From assembly GCF_024733015.1 (NCBI RefSeq), contig NZ_JANKJG010000003.1:1-64000 (forward strand): DNA of 64,000 nucleotides, written 5' to 3'. Position 1 is the first letter of the stretch, and every line of letters starts with the position of its first letter. Position numbers and translations under genes: made by a program. Positions 45,125-53,610 of this stretch are shown piece by piece. Under the pieces are notes generated by a model, which worked only from the letters and a program-made list of their open reading frames with translations, made no database searches and was not told the DNA's origin. The stretch is from Pseudosulfitobacter koreensis. Lineage in GTDB: Bacteria; Pseudomonadota; Alphaproteobacteria; Rhodobacterales; Rhodobacteraceae.

Positions 45125-46510
45125 ATGTTGAATTCCCTCTCTGGCCGATTTTTGATCCTGACCACCATCTTCGTGATGTTGGCCGAGATATTGATCTTTG
45201 TGCCCTCCATCGCGCGGTTCCGAGAGGACTATCTGCGGTCGCATCTCGAGCGGGCACAAATCGCGTCGTTGGCCTTGCTGGCCGACGATATGCTGAACGC
45301 CGAGCTGGAACAGGAACTGCTGGAGAATGCCGGCGTCTTCAACGTGGTGCTGCGCCGGGACGAGGTGCGCCAGCTGATGTTGTCCTCGCCGATGCCGCGC
45401 CCGATTTCGGCCACCTTCGATCTGCGCGACGCCAGTGCGATGACGCTGATCAAGGATGCGCTGACACGGCTGGTGGACGCCGACCAGGAGGTGATCCGCG
45501 TGATCGGTGCGCCGGTGCGCGATGCAGGGCTGCTGATCGAGGTGACGATGGACGCGGCCCCCCTGCGCGCGGCGATGATCGACTACGGTGTACGTATCCT
45601 GATCCTGTCGGCGGTGATTTCGATCATCACGGCCGTGATGCTGTTCCTGGCGGTGCGGGCGTTTCTGGTCAAACCGATCAAACGGGTCGTGGGGCACATG
45701 CAGAACTATGCCGCCGCCCCGGAGGATTCGCGCCGGATCATCACACCGGGGGCTGGGATCAAGGAACTGCGCGAGGCGGAAACCGCGCTGCAATCGCTGG
45801 AGACCGAGCTGACACAGGCCCTGCGTCAGAAGGAACGGCTGGCACAGCTGGGTGGAGCCGTCAGCAAGATCAGCCACGATCTGCGCAATATCCTGACCTC
45901 GGCGCAGCTGTTCGTGGACCGCATCGAAGGGTCGGACGATCCGCTGGTGCGCCGTATGGCGCCCAAGCTGGTGGGCTCGATCACCCGCGCCGTGCATCTG
46001 TGCGAAAGCACGCTGGCCTTTGGCAAGGCGGAAGAGCCGGGGCCGACATTGGCGCGGGTGCACCTGTCCGAAGCCGTCTCTGACGTGATCGAGGCGGAAC
46101 GGCTGGCGGTCGAAGGCTATGACCTCAGCTTTGCCGAAGATATTCCCGCCATGCTGACCCTGCGCGCCGACGCCGAACAGTTGTACCGTGTCCTGTCCAA
46201 TCTGGTGCGCAACGCGCGGCAGGCCATCGTGGCGTCGGGCCGACCCGGAGAGATCGCCGTATCGGCCCGCGAAGATGCCGACGCCTGGTGGATCGAAGTG
46301 GCCGACACGGGGCCGGGGTTGCCGCCCAAGGCGCGCGAGCATCTCTTTACCGCCTTTCAGGGCGGAGCGCGCAAGGGCGGCTCGGGCCTCGGCCTTGCGA
46401 TCAGCCATGAGCTGGTGCGCGGGCATGGCGGCACGCTGACCCTGCTGCACAGCGGACCCGATGGATCGACCTTTTCGATCCGCCTGCCCAAGGGCGACGG
46501 CACGCTTTGA
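45125..46510 (+). CDS. Sensor histidine kinase
   Basis: A 461-residue membrane kinase: two transmembrane helices (about 9-29 and 157-177) around a periplasmic sensor, a HAMP-like segment, the H-box ISHDLRNILTSA with His251, then N-box NLVRNARQAI, G1 DTGPGLP and G2 GGSGLGLAIS. No response-regulator gene lies next to it, so its partner is elsewhere. It starts 15 bases after the oxidoreductase and may be its co-transcribed regulator. Confidence 0.9.
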   Translation: MLNSLSGRFLILTTIFVMLAEILIFVPSIARFREDYLRSHLERAQIASLALLADDMLNAELEQELLENAGVFNVVLRRDEVRQLMLSSPMPRPISATFDLRDASAMTLIKDALTRLVDADQEVIRVIGAPVRDAGLLIEVTMDAAPLRAAMIDYGVRILILSAVISIITAVMLFLAVRAFLVKPIKRVVGHMQNYAAAPEDSRRIITPGAGIKELREAETALQSLETELTQALRQKERLAQLGGAVSKISHDLRNILTSAQLFVDRIEGSDDPLVRRMAPKLVGSITRAVHLCESTLAFGKAEEPGPTLARVHLSEAVSDVIEAERLAVEGYDLSFAEDIPAMLTLRADAEQLYRVLSNLVRNARQAIVASGRPGEIAVSAREDADAWWIEVADTGPGLPPKAREHLFTAFQGGARKGGSGLGLAISHELVRGHGGTLTLLHSGPDGSTFSIRLPKGDGTL

Positions 46511-46574
46511 AGGGCGCAATCGTCGCCCACGAAAGATCACTGTAATTTTCCTGACATAATTCTCGGATCAGGGC

Positions 46575-46603
46575 TTGCACCCGCGCGCCACTCCGACTAA
46601 ACC
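46575..46603 (+). promoter_or_regulatory. Promoter of tRNA-Arg
   Basis: TTGCAC (46575-46580), a 17-base spacer and TAAACC (46598-46603). The predicted start of transcription is close to the first base of the tRNA at 46614. Confidence 0.6.
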
Positions 46604-46613
46604 CCGCGCCAGT

Positions 46614-46690
46614 GGACCAATAGCTCAGCTGGATAGAGTACTTGACTACGAATCAAGGGGTCGGGGGTTCGAATCCTCCTTGGTCCGCCA
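46614..46690 (+). tRNA. tRNA-Arg, anticodon ACG
   Basis: A 77-base tRNA with encoded CCA. The acceptor pairs GGACCAA (46614-46620) with TTGGTCC. The D-arm has GCTCAGCTGGATAGAG. The anticodon stem is CTTGA/TCAAG with loop CTACGAA, so the anticodon ACG reads CGN Arg codons (A34 is normally deaminated to inosine). The T-loop is TTCGAAT between GGGGG and CCTCC. Confidence 0.97.
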
Positions 46691-46716
46691 CTTACACTTT
46701 TCGCCAAATGTGAACG

Positions 46717-46739
46717 GGTCGCCTTGGGCGGCCTTTTTC
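46717..46739 (+). terminator. Intrinsic terminator after tRNA-Arg
   Basis: GTCGCC (46718-46723) pairs with GGCGGC (46727-46732; one G-T pair), followed by CTTTTTCTT. It ends the tRNA transcript 30 bases after the gene. Confidence 0.65.
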
Positions 46740-46899
46740 TTGGGTCGCCGCCATTCGATGGCCAAGCGGCTGTCCTGAAAGGCAAAGCTTGCCAGACCTT
46801 ATCGGGAAGTTTGTAACAAAAACCTCGACAAGTCCAATTTCAGGCAGTAACGAGGGCTCCTGTAATTTATTGCAACCACATTCCAGAAAGACGCTCCGC

Positions 46900-47100
46900 A
46901 TGCAGGTCAGTGTTCGTGACAACAATGTCGATCAAGCCCTCCGGGCTTTGAAGAAGAAACTTCAGCGCGAAGGCGTGTTCCGTGAGATGAAGCTCAAGGA
47001 ACAGTTCGAAAAGCCCTCTGAGAAAAAAGCACGCGAAAAGGCCGAAGCCATTCGCCGCGCGCGCAAGCTGGCCCGCAAGAAGCTCGAACGCGAATCCTGA
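46900..47100 (+). CDS. rpsU: 30S ribosomal protein S21
   Basis: A 66-residue very basic protein near the anti-Shine-Dalgarno region of 16S r[23 protein letters not shown] and [20 protein letters not shown] are typical. The ATG at 46900 gives the conserved start; an earlier in-frame ATG at 46789 adds a non-homologous leader. Only a weak Shine-Dalgarno (AGAAAGA) is present, as is common for this gene. Confidence 0.96.
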   Translation: MQVSVRDNNVDQALRALKKKLQREGVFREMKLKEQFEKPSEKKAREKAEAIRRARKLARKKLERES

Positions 47101-47396
47101 GCCGCAATTTCGCGCCCCTGATTTTGGTGACATTCACCGTCGGGGCGCGCAGGGCTTGGGCGCGGCGTGGCCAGACCGGGCTGCGTATTGCCAGTGCCAT
47201 CTGAAAAATTCGCGTTTGAAACGTGGCGTGGCGTGGTAATCCTGTGTCCGCCGATTGGCGTTTCCAAGTCTTGGGCGCTTCAGTCCAAAGCGATCGTCAT
47301 GGGCTGTTTCGCCGCGGTCTCGGCCATGGTGCGGCTCCGCTGGTTTAATCTTCCAACGACGACAATCAGCCTTGTCGGAAGGGGGGCAAACCCAGG
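47101..47396. other. Intergenic region with no recognised gene
   Basis: Between rpsU and the small minus-strand gene. Two short overlapping frames exist on the opposite strands, but neither shows a plausible start signal or known motif. No clear hairpin with a T run was found after rpsU. Confidence 0.4.
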
Positions 47397-47576
47397 TCAG
47401 GACAATCTGGTATCGGGGTCGCAATCCCGTGCGATCACTTCCAGACGCTGCGCCAAACTGTCGAGTTCAACGCCCGAATCATCGCCAAGATTGATTTTGA
47501 CGGCGCGAAGATAACCTGCAAGATCCATGATGACCTGCCTTGCTTCGTACACGGCGTCTTCCGCGCGACCACCCAT
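47397..47576 (-). CDS. Small protein of unknown function next to a response regulator
   Basis: A 59-residue protein, MGGRAEDAVYEARQVIMDLA then GYLRAVKINLGDDSGVELDS, ending in DPDTRLS. It is mildly acidic and likely two helices. AAGGG stands 8 bases before the ATG, a good Shine-Dalgarno sequence. It is the next minus-strand gene after the single-domain response regulator (113 bases). No family is recognised. Confidence 0.5.
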   Translation of the reverse strand: MGGRAEDAVYEARQVIMDLAGYLRAVKINLGDDSGVELDSLAQRLEVIARDCDPDTRLS

Positions 47577-47688
47577 AATCTCAACCCTTCAATCGCTACT
47601 TGAACGCATTATTATGTGCATATTTGATTGCTAGTAGCAATCAATTCAAGTCGAAACAGACAATTCCGCGGCTTTGATATCGCGGAAT

Positions 47689-48072
47689 TTACTTCAATGA
47701 AGTGGCGACGGCATCCAGCAGTTCGGCTTTGCGAAAGGGTTTCTGCAAGAACGCCACGGCACCGCTCAGATCGGCGATGGCCTGCGTGGTTTCAAGATCC
47801 GTCATCGGATTTCCGCCCGAAATGATCACGACCGGTACATCCCTAAGGATGATGCGCAGCTCGTCCATCAGCGCGACGGCGGTGACTTCGCCCAGCAAGA
47901 AATCGACTATCACGAGATCAAAGTCAGTGCGTTCCGAAAGGATCTGGCGGGCCCGCTCCGGGTTGCTTGACGCGATGACCTCTGCGCCATCTCCTTTCAG
48001 AAATTGCACGATCAGCTTGCTGATTGCCGGGTCGTCCTCAACGAGAAGTATCTGGGTCGCCACCTGCGTCAT
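47689..48072 (-). CDS. Single-domain response regulator
   Basis: A 127-residue receiver domain without output domain. Acidic pocket Asp13-Asp14 (VEDD), phosphoacceptor Asp57 (VIVDFLL), Ser85 and Lys111 (LQKPF) are present. Such proteins act by binding partners or as phosphate relays. The ATG at 48072 (MTQVATQILLVEDD) lies 34 bases inside the MarR gene, on the same strand; in-frame earlier starts would add unrelated residues. The hybrid kinase encoded upstream is the natural phosphate donor. Confidence 0.88.
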   Translation of the reverse strand: MTQVATQILLVEDDPAISKLIVQFLKGDGAEVIASSNPERARQILSERTDFDLVIVDFLLGEVTAVALMDELRIILRDVPVVIISGGNPMTDLETTQAIADLSGAVAFLQKPFRKAELLDAVATSLK

Positions 48073-48511
48073 CCACTCGTTCTGGTTCGGGCATCGGTCC
48101 CAATGCGATCGAGCGGATGGACTTGATGAACCTGTCACGCTCGGTCAAAGGCAGGGCCTCGATCCGCGCTGCTACGCAAATGATAGGGTCTTCGCGCAAC
48201 GCTTCAACCCCGGATGGTGTCAGGGTGATCGTCCTGATCCGGCTGTCGGTGTCGTTGATGCGCTGCGTGGCCAGACCGCGCTGGCCCAGCGTTTTCAGCG
48301 CGCGCGCAACAGGTGCTGCCGTCAGGTTGAGAAACGGCGCGATGCGGCGCAACTGGCGCTGATCCTCTGGCGCCCGTGCAAGATACCGCAAGATCGACCA
48401 TTGCAAGGGCTGTATGGCCGATGAGTGTCGGGCCGGATAGGCACCGCGGATCAGCCGTTCCATCAAGATTGCCGCCGCCACGGTGGTCTTGTCCACGGGC
48501 GCAAGTGTCAC
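48038..48511 (-). CDS. MarR-family transcriptional regulator
   Basis: A 157-residue winged-helix dimer-type repressor. The helix-turn-helix spans about RQLRRIAPFLNLTAAPVARALKTLGQRGL (residues 53-81), and the wing follows at NDTDSRIRTITLTPSGVEAL. Dimer helices lie at both ends. The ligand is unknown. It overlaps the response regulator by 35 bases and follows the hybrid kinase after 54 bases. A 19-bp dyad ahead of the kinase gene is a candidate operator. Confidence 0.85.
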   Translation of the reverse strand: MTLAPVDKTTVAAAILMERLIRGAYPARHSSAIQPLQWSILRYLARAPEDQRQLRRIAPFLNLTAAPVARALKTLGQRGLATQRINDTDSRIRTITLTPSGVEALREDPIICVAARIEALPLTERDRFIKSIRSIALGPMPEPERVDDAGGDPDTSR

Positions 48512-48565
48512 GGCGATTCCCTGTGCAAAAGGCGCAAACCGGCACTGTCGCTGATCGGTAGGGGG

Positions 48566-50824
48566 TCAGAGGTCCACGGTGCGGGTTTGTTGCAGGATCG
48601 CGTTGACAAGAGTGGTTTCCAGTTTGCTTCTGCCAAAGGGCTTTTGCAGCAATACGCCCCCGGCAGCTAACATTCCGTTATTCAGCATCGCATTCTCGGA
48701 AAAGCCTGAAACGAAGATGACCTTGGCATCGGGAAAGAACTGAACCAGCGTTTCGGCCAACTCTATGCCATTGCTTCCCCCCGGCAGGACGATATCGCTG
48801 AGGATGATATCCGGCGGGTCAATTTTCCGCGCCGTTACCAGCGCATGTACCGCAGACGTCGTCTGGGTCACCCGGCACCCCATCGCTTCAAGCTGGCCTG
48901 CGTAGAGAATACGCAACTGGTCCTCGTCCTCGATCAGCAGCACATGGCGGTCTTTCAGAGCGGCGCGCCCGCGCGTGCAGCCCTCGGGGCCTGTTTCGCC
49001 GGGCGAAATGCCGAAGGTCGCTTGGACCTGCGCCCTTGGCAGACAGATGCGCACGGCAGTTCCGCGCCCCTCGATGGTGTTCAGCGTGGCAAAACCGCCC
49101 GACTGCTGGGCGAACCCCAGAACCATGGCCAGCCCCATGCCGGTGCCTCTTCCGACGCTCTTGGTGGTAAAGAACGGATCGAACGCCTTGGCGGCGACGG
49201 CCGGGCTCATGCCTTCGCCGGTGTCGGCAACCTCGATGGAGACATATTCACCAGGCTCTGACCCTGGGATCTGGCGGGCCTGAAACCTGTCTATCTCACG
49301 GTTGTCGATGGTGATGGTCAGGATGCCGCCCTCTGGCATGGCATCGGCGGCGTTCAGCGCAAGGTTCACCAGGCTTGCTTCCAGTTGCGTGGCATCCGCG
49401 TGCAAGGTCCATCCACCTGTTTCCACAGGGACCTTGATCGTGATGGCCGCACCGACCGCCTTGCGCAATCTCGGCAACACCGAGGTCAGGAAACTGTGCG
49501 GATCAATCTCCGCAGGCGACAGCGGCTGATTGCGCGCAAAGGCCAGCAATTGCTGCGTCAGCGCCGCACCGCGCGCCACGGCTGACAATGCGTTGTCGAT
49601 GTACTCGGCCCGCTCGGCTTCGGACTGTGAAAGCTCGGTCAGCTCAATGTTGCCGGAAATGATCGCCAGCAGATTGTTAAAATCGTGGGCCACGCCGCCG
49701 GTCAGGTTGCCAAGCGTCGACATGTGTTCGGCTTGGTTGGCGCGCTGTTCGGCCAGATGCATTTCGGTCACATCCTGAGCCACCAGTTCCAACATGGGCG
49801 GACTGTCATCGGGGCCAGGCACCGGCTCGATTATGGCGCGGACAATACGAATTTTCCCCGACCGGAGCATGATGCGGTAGGTCGCTGTCACGGTCTCTCC
49901 GCGCGCAAGGGCGGCGTGGCGTTCGGCGCTGCTTTCCTCGTCGAAATCCAGCAGCAGGTCGCTGCGTGCCAGGTCGAAACCGTCAGCCGTCAGGATTTCA
50001 TCGACGCTCAGGCCCAGCATCTCTGCAAATGCCGCATCACATCCGGTAAAGCGCCGCTGCGTCACATCGTAAGAGGCATATCCCAGCCGGGCGATGTCCA
50101 CCGCGCGGGTCAATTCCTTTTGCTGCTGCCGCGTCAGCTGATCGGATTGGGTGATACGGGCGCGCAGGCTTTCGATGGCATCGACAACATGGCGCAGCGG
50201 GGCGATCATGTGCCGCTGCGATGTCGTGCTGAACCGGGCTGCGGCGTCGGGCCGCGACGGATCGAGGTCGCGCAGCCACTGGTCGATTTCGGTCAGCGGT
50301 CGCATGACACTGCGGCTGAGCATGACTATGATCATCAGGGCGATCAGCACGGTGCACAGACCCGCGATGCAAAGAATAAAGAAAGCCCGCAGCATGCTGT
50401 CTTGGCGGGCCGATCCAAGCGAGCCGTAAAGCGTCAGCATGCCGAGAGGCTGGTAAGTGCCGTTGACCGTGTGGCCCAATGCCGCCGACGCCATCACCGG
50501 CAAGGCGATGTCATCGGAAAGTCCCGCTATCATATCGTCCGGGCTCAGTCCCGACACCCTGGCCCCGACCAGATCGTCCGACGCCACAAGCTGGTTCAGA
50601 ACCTTCTGGATCGTGTCCAGATCCTGCCGTTCGGCCTGCTGTGAAATGTGAACGCTGCTGATCTGCGCCAGCGTGTCGATATGGCTCTCTGCCCGCTGGC
50701 TCATTGTGTTCATCGTGAAAACCAGGCTGAAAACGCTCGCGAACACAGCACAAATCAGGGTCGGCAGAACCACCGAGGCCGTCAAGCGCGTATAGAAACT
50801 GCGAACGCTCATGCGTTTCATCAT
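48566..50824 (-). CDS. Hybrid sensor histidine kinase with receiver domain
   Basis: A 752-residue membrane kinase. Domains in order: transmembrane helix (about 16-40), periplasmic sensor, second helix (145-170), HAMP-like segment, PAS-like region (240-355), H-box GGVAHDFNNLLAIISGNIEL with His380, ATPase domain with DAMPEGGILTITIDN and DTGEGMSP, and a C-terminal receiver (VLLIEDEDQL, phosphoacceptor in IILSDIVLPGG, LLQKPFG). The start at 50824 follows GGAATAAC; the frame stays open further, but upstream residues are not kinase-like. It is first in the cluster with MarR and the receiver. Confidence 0.9.
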   Translation of the reverse strand: MMKRMSVRSFYTRLTASVVLPTLICAVFASVFSLVFTMNTMSQRAESHIDTLAQISSVHISQQAERQDLDTIQKVLNQLVASDDLVGARVSGLSPDDMIAGLSDDIALPVMASAALGHTVNGTYQPLGMLTLYGSLGSARQDSMLRAFFILCIAGLCTVLIALMIIVMLSRSVMRPLTEIDQWLRDLDPSRPDAAARFSTTSQRHMIAPLRHVVDAIESLRARITQSDQLTRQQQKELTRAVDIARLGYASYDVTQRRFTGCDAAFAEMLGLSVDEILTADGFDLARSDLLLDFDEESSAERHAALARGETVTATYRIMLRSGKIRIVRAIIEPVPGPDDSPPMLELVAQDVTEMHLAEQRANQAEHMSTLGNLTGGVAHDFNNLLAIISGNIELTELSQSEAERAEYIDNALSAVARGAALTQQLLAFARNQPLSPAEIDPHSFLTSVLPRLRKAVGAAITIKVPVETGGWTLHADATQLEASLVNLALNAADAMPEGGILTITIDNREIDRFQARQIPGSEPGEYVSIEVADTGEGMSPAVAAKAFDPFFTTKSVGRGTGMGLAMVLGFAQQSGGFATLNTIEGRGTAVRICLPRAQVQATFGISPGETGPEGCTRGRAALKDRHVLLIEDEDQLRILYAGQLEAMGCRVTQTTSAVHALVTARKIDPPDIILSDIVLPGGSNGIELAETLVQFFPDAKVIFVSGFSENAMLNNGMLAAGGVLLQKPFGRSKLETTLVNAILQQTRTVDL

Positions 50825-50879
50825 GTTATTCCAGCATCGGGTCGGGGCGGCACCTGAAGGTTTGAGTCCCGCTGCACTA

Positions 50880-50898
50880 TTGTACAGTCGCCGTACAA
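50880..50898. promoter_or_regulatory. 19-bp dyad upstream of the hybrid kinase gene
   Basis: TTGTAC (50880-50885) and GTACAA (50893-50898) are perfect inverted repeats spaced by seven bases, the size of an operator for a dimeric winged-helix protein. It lies 56-74 bases before the chosen kinase start. The MarR regulator of the same cluster is the obvious candidate binder; this is inference. Confidence 0.5.
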
Positions 50899-50995
50899 TT
50901 TCCAGCATCGCTTGCAGTCAGGCAATCTCCGAAGCGGCTTAATAGCCCTTCATGCGTCGCAATTGGAGCGGACAGCGGGTCACTTGACCTGAAAA

Positions 50996-51012
50996 CTCCC
51001 AAAAACTGGGAG
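50996..51012 (+). promoter_or_regulatory. Hairpin that buries the Shine-Dalgarno of the next gene
   Basis: CTCCCA (50996-51001) pairs perfectly with TGGGAG (51007-51012) over a 5-base loop AAAAC. The right arm contains the GGGAG that would serve as ribosome binding site for the ATG at 51020. Confidence 0.6.
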
Positions 51013-51019
51013 CCTTCAC

Positions 51020-51964
51020 ATGAAAATCGGTTTTATCGGATTGGGCAATGTAGGCGGAAAGCTGTCGGGCAGCCTGATCCGCAATGGCGAGGACGTGCAG
51101 GTCTTTGATCTGGACCCGGACCTGATCGACCTGAAGGTTGCCGCAGGCGCCACCCAAGGGGAGGGGCCAGCGCAGATGATGCGCGCGTGCGATGCGGTGA
51201 TCACCTGTTTGCCCTCGCCTGCGGCTTCGGCCGCGGTGGTGCACGAGATGCTGCCCGAGGTCCGCGCGGGCAAGATCTGGATCGAAATGTCGACCACGGA
51301 TGCCGCCGATATCAAAAGGCTTGCCGGTCTGGTCGCCGAACGCGATGGGCGCGCGGTCGATTGCCCGGTGTCCGGCGGATGCCACCGGGCGGACACTGGC
51401 AACATCTCGATCTACGCGGGCTGCGACAGGCCCACGTTCGAGCGGGTCTTGCCGGTGCTGACCCATATGGGGCGTCGCATCCTGCACGTGGGCGACATCG
51501 GCACCGCATCGACGTTGAAGGTGATGACCAACTATCTGGCAACCGCCAACCTGCTGACGCTCTGCGAAGCACTGACGGTGATGAAGGCCTCCGGCGTCGA
51601 TCTGGGCCTGACCTACGAGGCGATTGCCATGTCGTCGGGTAACAGCTTCGTGCACGAAACGGAAAGCCAGCTGATCCTGTCGGGATCGCGCGATGTGAAC
51701 TTCACGATGGACCTGATCCAAAAGGACATCGGGCTGTTTCAAAAGCTGGCAGATGACGCAGGCGTGCCGCTGGAAATCTCGCCGCTGATGATCCAGATGA
51801 TGACCGACGGACAGGCCCGTTATGGGTTGCGCGCACAGTCGGATCGCATGATCGAACGGCTGGAAGAGGCGACGGGCCTGCGCATCCTTGCGGACGGTTT
51901 CCCCCAGGAACTTGTCGACGACGAACCCGAAGAACGCGGCTATGAGGTGGCGCGGCGTCACTGA
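51020..51964 (+). CDS. 3-hydroxyisobutyrate dehydrogenase-like oxidoreductase
   Basis: A 314-residue NAD(P)-dependent beta-hydroxyacid dehydrogenase. Rossmann motif IGFIGLGNVGGKL (3-15), substrate-site DCPVSGGCHRADTGNISIYA (about 114-133) and the catalytic Lys in STLKVMTNYL. The family oxidises 3-hydroxyisobutyrate, tartronate semialdehyde, 6-phosphogluconate-type or other 3-hydroxy acids; the exact substrate is not determined. The ribosome site is inside a hairpin. Confidence 0.85.
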   Translation: MKIGFIGLGNVGGKLSGSLIRNGEDVQVFDLDPDLIDLKVAAGATQGEGPAQMMRACDAVITCLPSPAASAAVVHEMLPEVRAGKIWIEMSTTDAADIKRLAGLVAERDGRAVDCPVSGGCHRADTGNISIYAGCDRPTFERVLPVLTHMGRRILHVGDIGTASTLKVMTNYLATANLLTLCEALTVMKASGVDLGLTYEAIAMSSGNSFVHETESQLILSGSRDVNFTMDLIQKDIGLFQKLADDAGVPLEISPLMIQMMTDGQARYGLRAQSDRMIERLEEATGLRILADGFPQELVDDEPEERGYEVARRH

Positions 51965-52019
51965 CAGCTTGCCCCGCTGCAGTCCGCCATGCAAAAGGGG
52001 TCAAACGGGGGACCCCAAC

Positions 52020-52517
52020 ATGCAAGACATCAACCCAGACGAGGTTCTGGCCGCGGTATCCGCGTCATTCGGGCGGCGGATCATCGGTGTGACGTCGGTG
52101 GCCCTGCTGGGGTTGCTGCTGATCTACCTTGCGTTCTTCCAGCCCCCGGCGCTGGGCTGGCAGTTGTTCCTGCTGCTGATCGGAGCCACGTCGCTGTGGC
52201 TGTCGATCCGCATGTGGCAGGCGACGGGGCACACCATCGTATTGACCGAAACCGAACTGCGCGACACCGCAGGCACCATTCTGGCGACGATGGACGAGAT
52301 CGAAAGCATCGACCGCGGGGTCTTTGCGTTCAAACCGTCGAACGGCTTTCTTTTGAAAACCAAGAGCCCCAAGTCGCGCACGTGGCAACCGGGGCTCTGG
52401 TGGCGGATCGGCAACCGGATCGGCGTGGGCGGCATGACGCCTGGGTCTCAGTCGAAATCCGTGTCCGAAATCATCGCGATCAAGCTGGCCCAACGCGACA
52501 TGGGCACGTCGACCTAA
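52020..52517 (+). CDS. Membrane protein of unknown function
   Basis: A 165-residue protein with two transmembrane helices (about 19-39 and 46-64) and a cytoplasmic beta-rich C-terminal domain with TIVLTETELRDTAGTILATM, reminiscent of small PH-like membrane proteins. I do not recognise a family with certainty. Shine-Dalgarno GGGG at 52009-52012 stands before the ATG. It overlaps the end of the convergent Tad-type gene by 4 bases. Confidence 0.65.
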   Translation: MQDINPDEVLAAVSASFGRRIIGVTSVALLGLLLIYLAFFQPPALGWQLFLLLIGATSLWLSIRMWQATGHTIVLTETELRDTAGTILATMDEIESIDRGVFAFKPSNGFLLKTKSPKSRTWQPGLWWRIGNRIGVGGMTPGSQSKSVSEIIAIKLAQRDMGTST

Positions 52518-53074
52518 CCCGAGGTCCACAAGACCTGCGGAGTATAGCGTGGGCGTGTGAACACAAAGTTTCTGATCTGCATGTCGGGAAAGCCTGTGTT
52601 GAACGGTGGCGTGTAATTGACGAAGGTTTCGACCACCACGATCCGCTCGTCGTGCAGCATGATGGGCAGGCGCTCGTGCCAGTTCTTGACGTTCAGGTCG
52701 GTCAGTGCCGAGATGCCGGGTCCGCGGGTATTCGACCAGTCGCGTTTGTAGATGTCATTGTTGGCATCATATCTGATCGACGTGACCCGGATGGAAGGCG
52801 ACAGATCCCTGTTGCGGGTCAGATAGCCCAATAGCCCCTGCGTGCCTGTGAGATAGGCGTTGTCCAGTGGCGTTGTCTGCCGCGAGATCACGTCGCCGAT
52901 TGTATAGGCCGCCTTTTCCGCCAGCGCATGCTGCCGGTAAGCATCGAAGATGACATACATCGTCAGATAGACCCAGAACAGCACCGGAAGGATGATGATC
53001 GTTTCGATGGCGACGTTGCCATCTTCCTTGTGCGCGAACCGGCGCAACCAGCGAATTGGATTTGCAAGCGACAT
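52514..53074 (-). CDS. TadE-like pseudopilin/pilus assembly protein
   Basis: A 186-residue protein with a cytoplasmic N-terminus, then one transmembrane helix in the TadE style (EDGNVAIETIIILPVLFWVY) and a periplasmic domain of about 135 residues. The Glu before the helix is the TadE-type feature (GNVAIE). It starts inside the stop of the upstream TadE gene (TGATG). Likely a minor component of a Flp/Tad pilus or related secretion machine. Confidence 0.78.
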   Translation of the reverse strand: MSLANPIRWLRRFAHKEDGNVAIETIIILPVLFWVYLTMYVIFDAYRQHALAEKAAYTIGDVISRQTTPLDNAYLTGTQGLLGYLTRNRDLSPSIRVTSIRYDANNDIYKRDWSNTRGPGISALTDLNVKNWHERLPIMLHDERIVVVETFVNYTPPFNTGFPDMQIRNFVFTRPRYTPQVLWTSG

Positions 53075-53610
53075 CAGCGTGGCTCCTGTACGAAGGCCGA
53101 GGTGCTGACCATTTGCGCATGGCCTGCGCCATCTTTTGTATAGGCTTCGCCCAGACCGTTCATTCTGAAGATTGGGTCGAACATATAGCAGCCACGGATC
53201 AGCATGATCGAATGGTCCGACCCGCGCGTGAAGGTGCGCAGCGGCGTGATCGGCTTGGATATATCCACGCAATCGGCCCTGCTTGGAAGACCGGCAAAGC
53301 TGCGCATGTCCACCAGGTTCATTTCGACCCGCAACTGCGCCTTGCAATCGGGCAGGATGGCCGAATAATCGCAGATCATGTCCTTGAGTTCAGCGTGGGT
53401 ATAGTTCTTGGCGGTGTTCAGCCGGACCATGCGGATGGACATGTCCATTCCGCGATCCAGAAACATCTGATGAACCGTATAGATGCCCAGTTCGACCGAT
53501 GTGAGAAACAAGGTAAAGATTAGCGGGATCGCCAGCGCGAATTCGGCAACCATGAACCCGCCTTCTTCCTTGCGGAACCTGCGCAGTCCTTTCGTCAAGA
53601 AGCGGGTCAT
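53074..53610 (-). CDS. TadE-family pilus assembly protein
   Basis: A 178-residue protein with an N-terminal basic stretch, then GGFMVAEFALAIPLIFTLFL, the TadE-type helix preceded by the conserved Glu, and a periplasmic domain with four cysteines. It is coupled to the TadG-like gene upstream (4-base overlap) and to the second TadE-like gene downstream. Confidence 0.8.
   Translation of the reverse strand: MTRFLTKGLRRFRKEEGGFMVAEFALAIPLIFTLFLTSVELGIYTVHQMFLDRGMDMSIRMVRLNTAKNYTHAELKDMICDYSAILPDCKAQLRVEMNLVDMRSFAGLPSRADCVDISKPITPLRTFTRGSDHSIMLIRGCYMFDPIFRMNGLGEAYTKDGAGHAQMVSTSAFVQEPR

Noticed and set aside
43655..46540. 961-codon open frame antisense to the oxidoreductase and sensor kinase
   Set aside because: The plus-strand genes carry clear catalytic motifs and tight overlaps. 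The antisense product has no motif and typical shadow composition.
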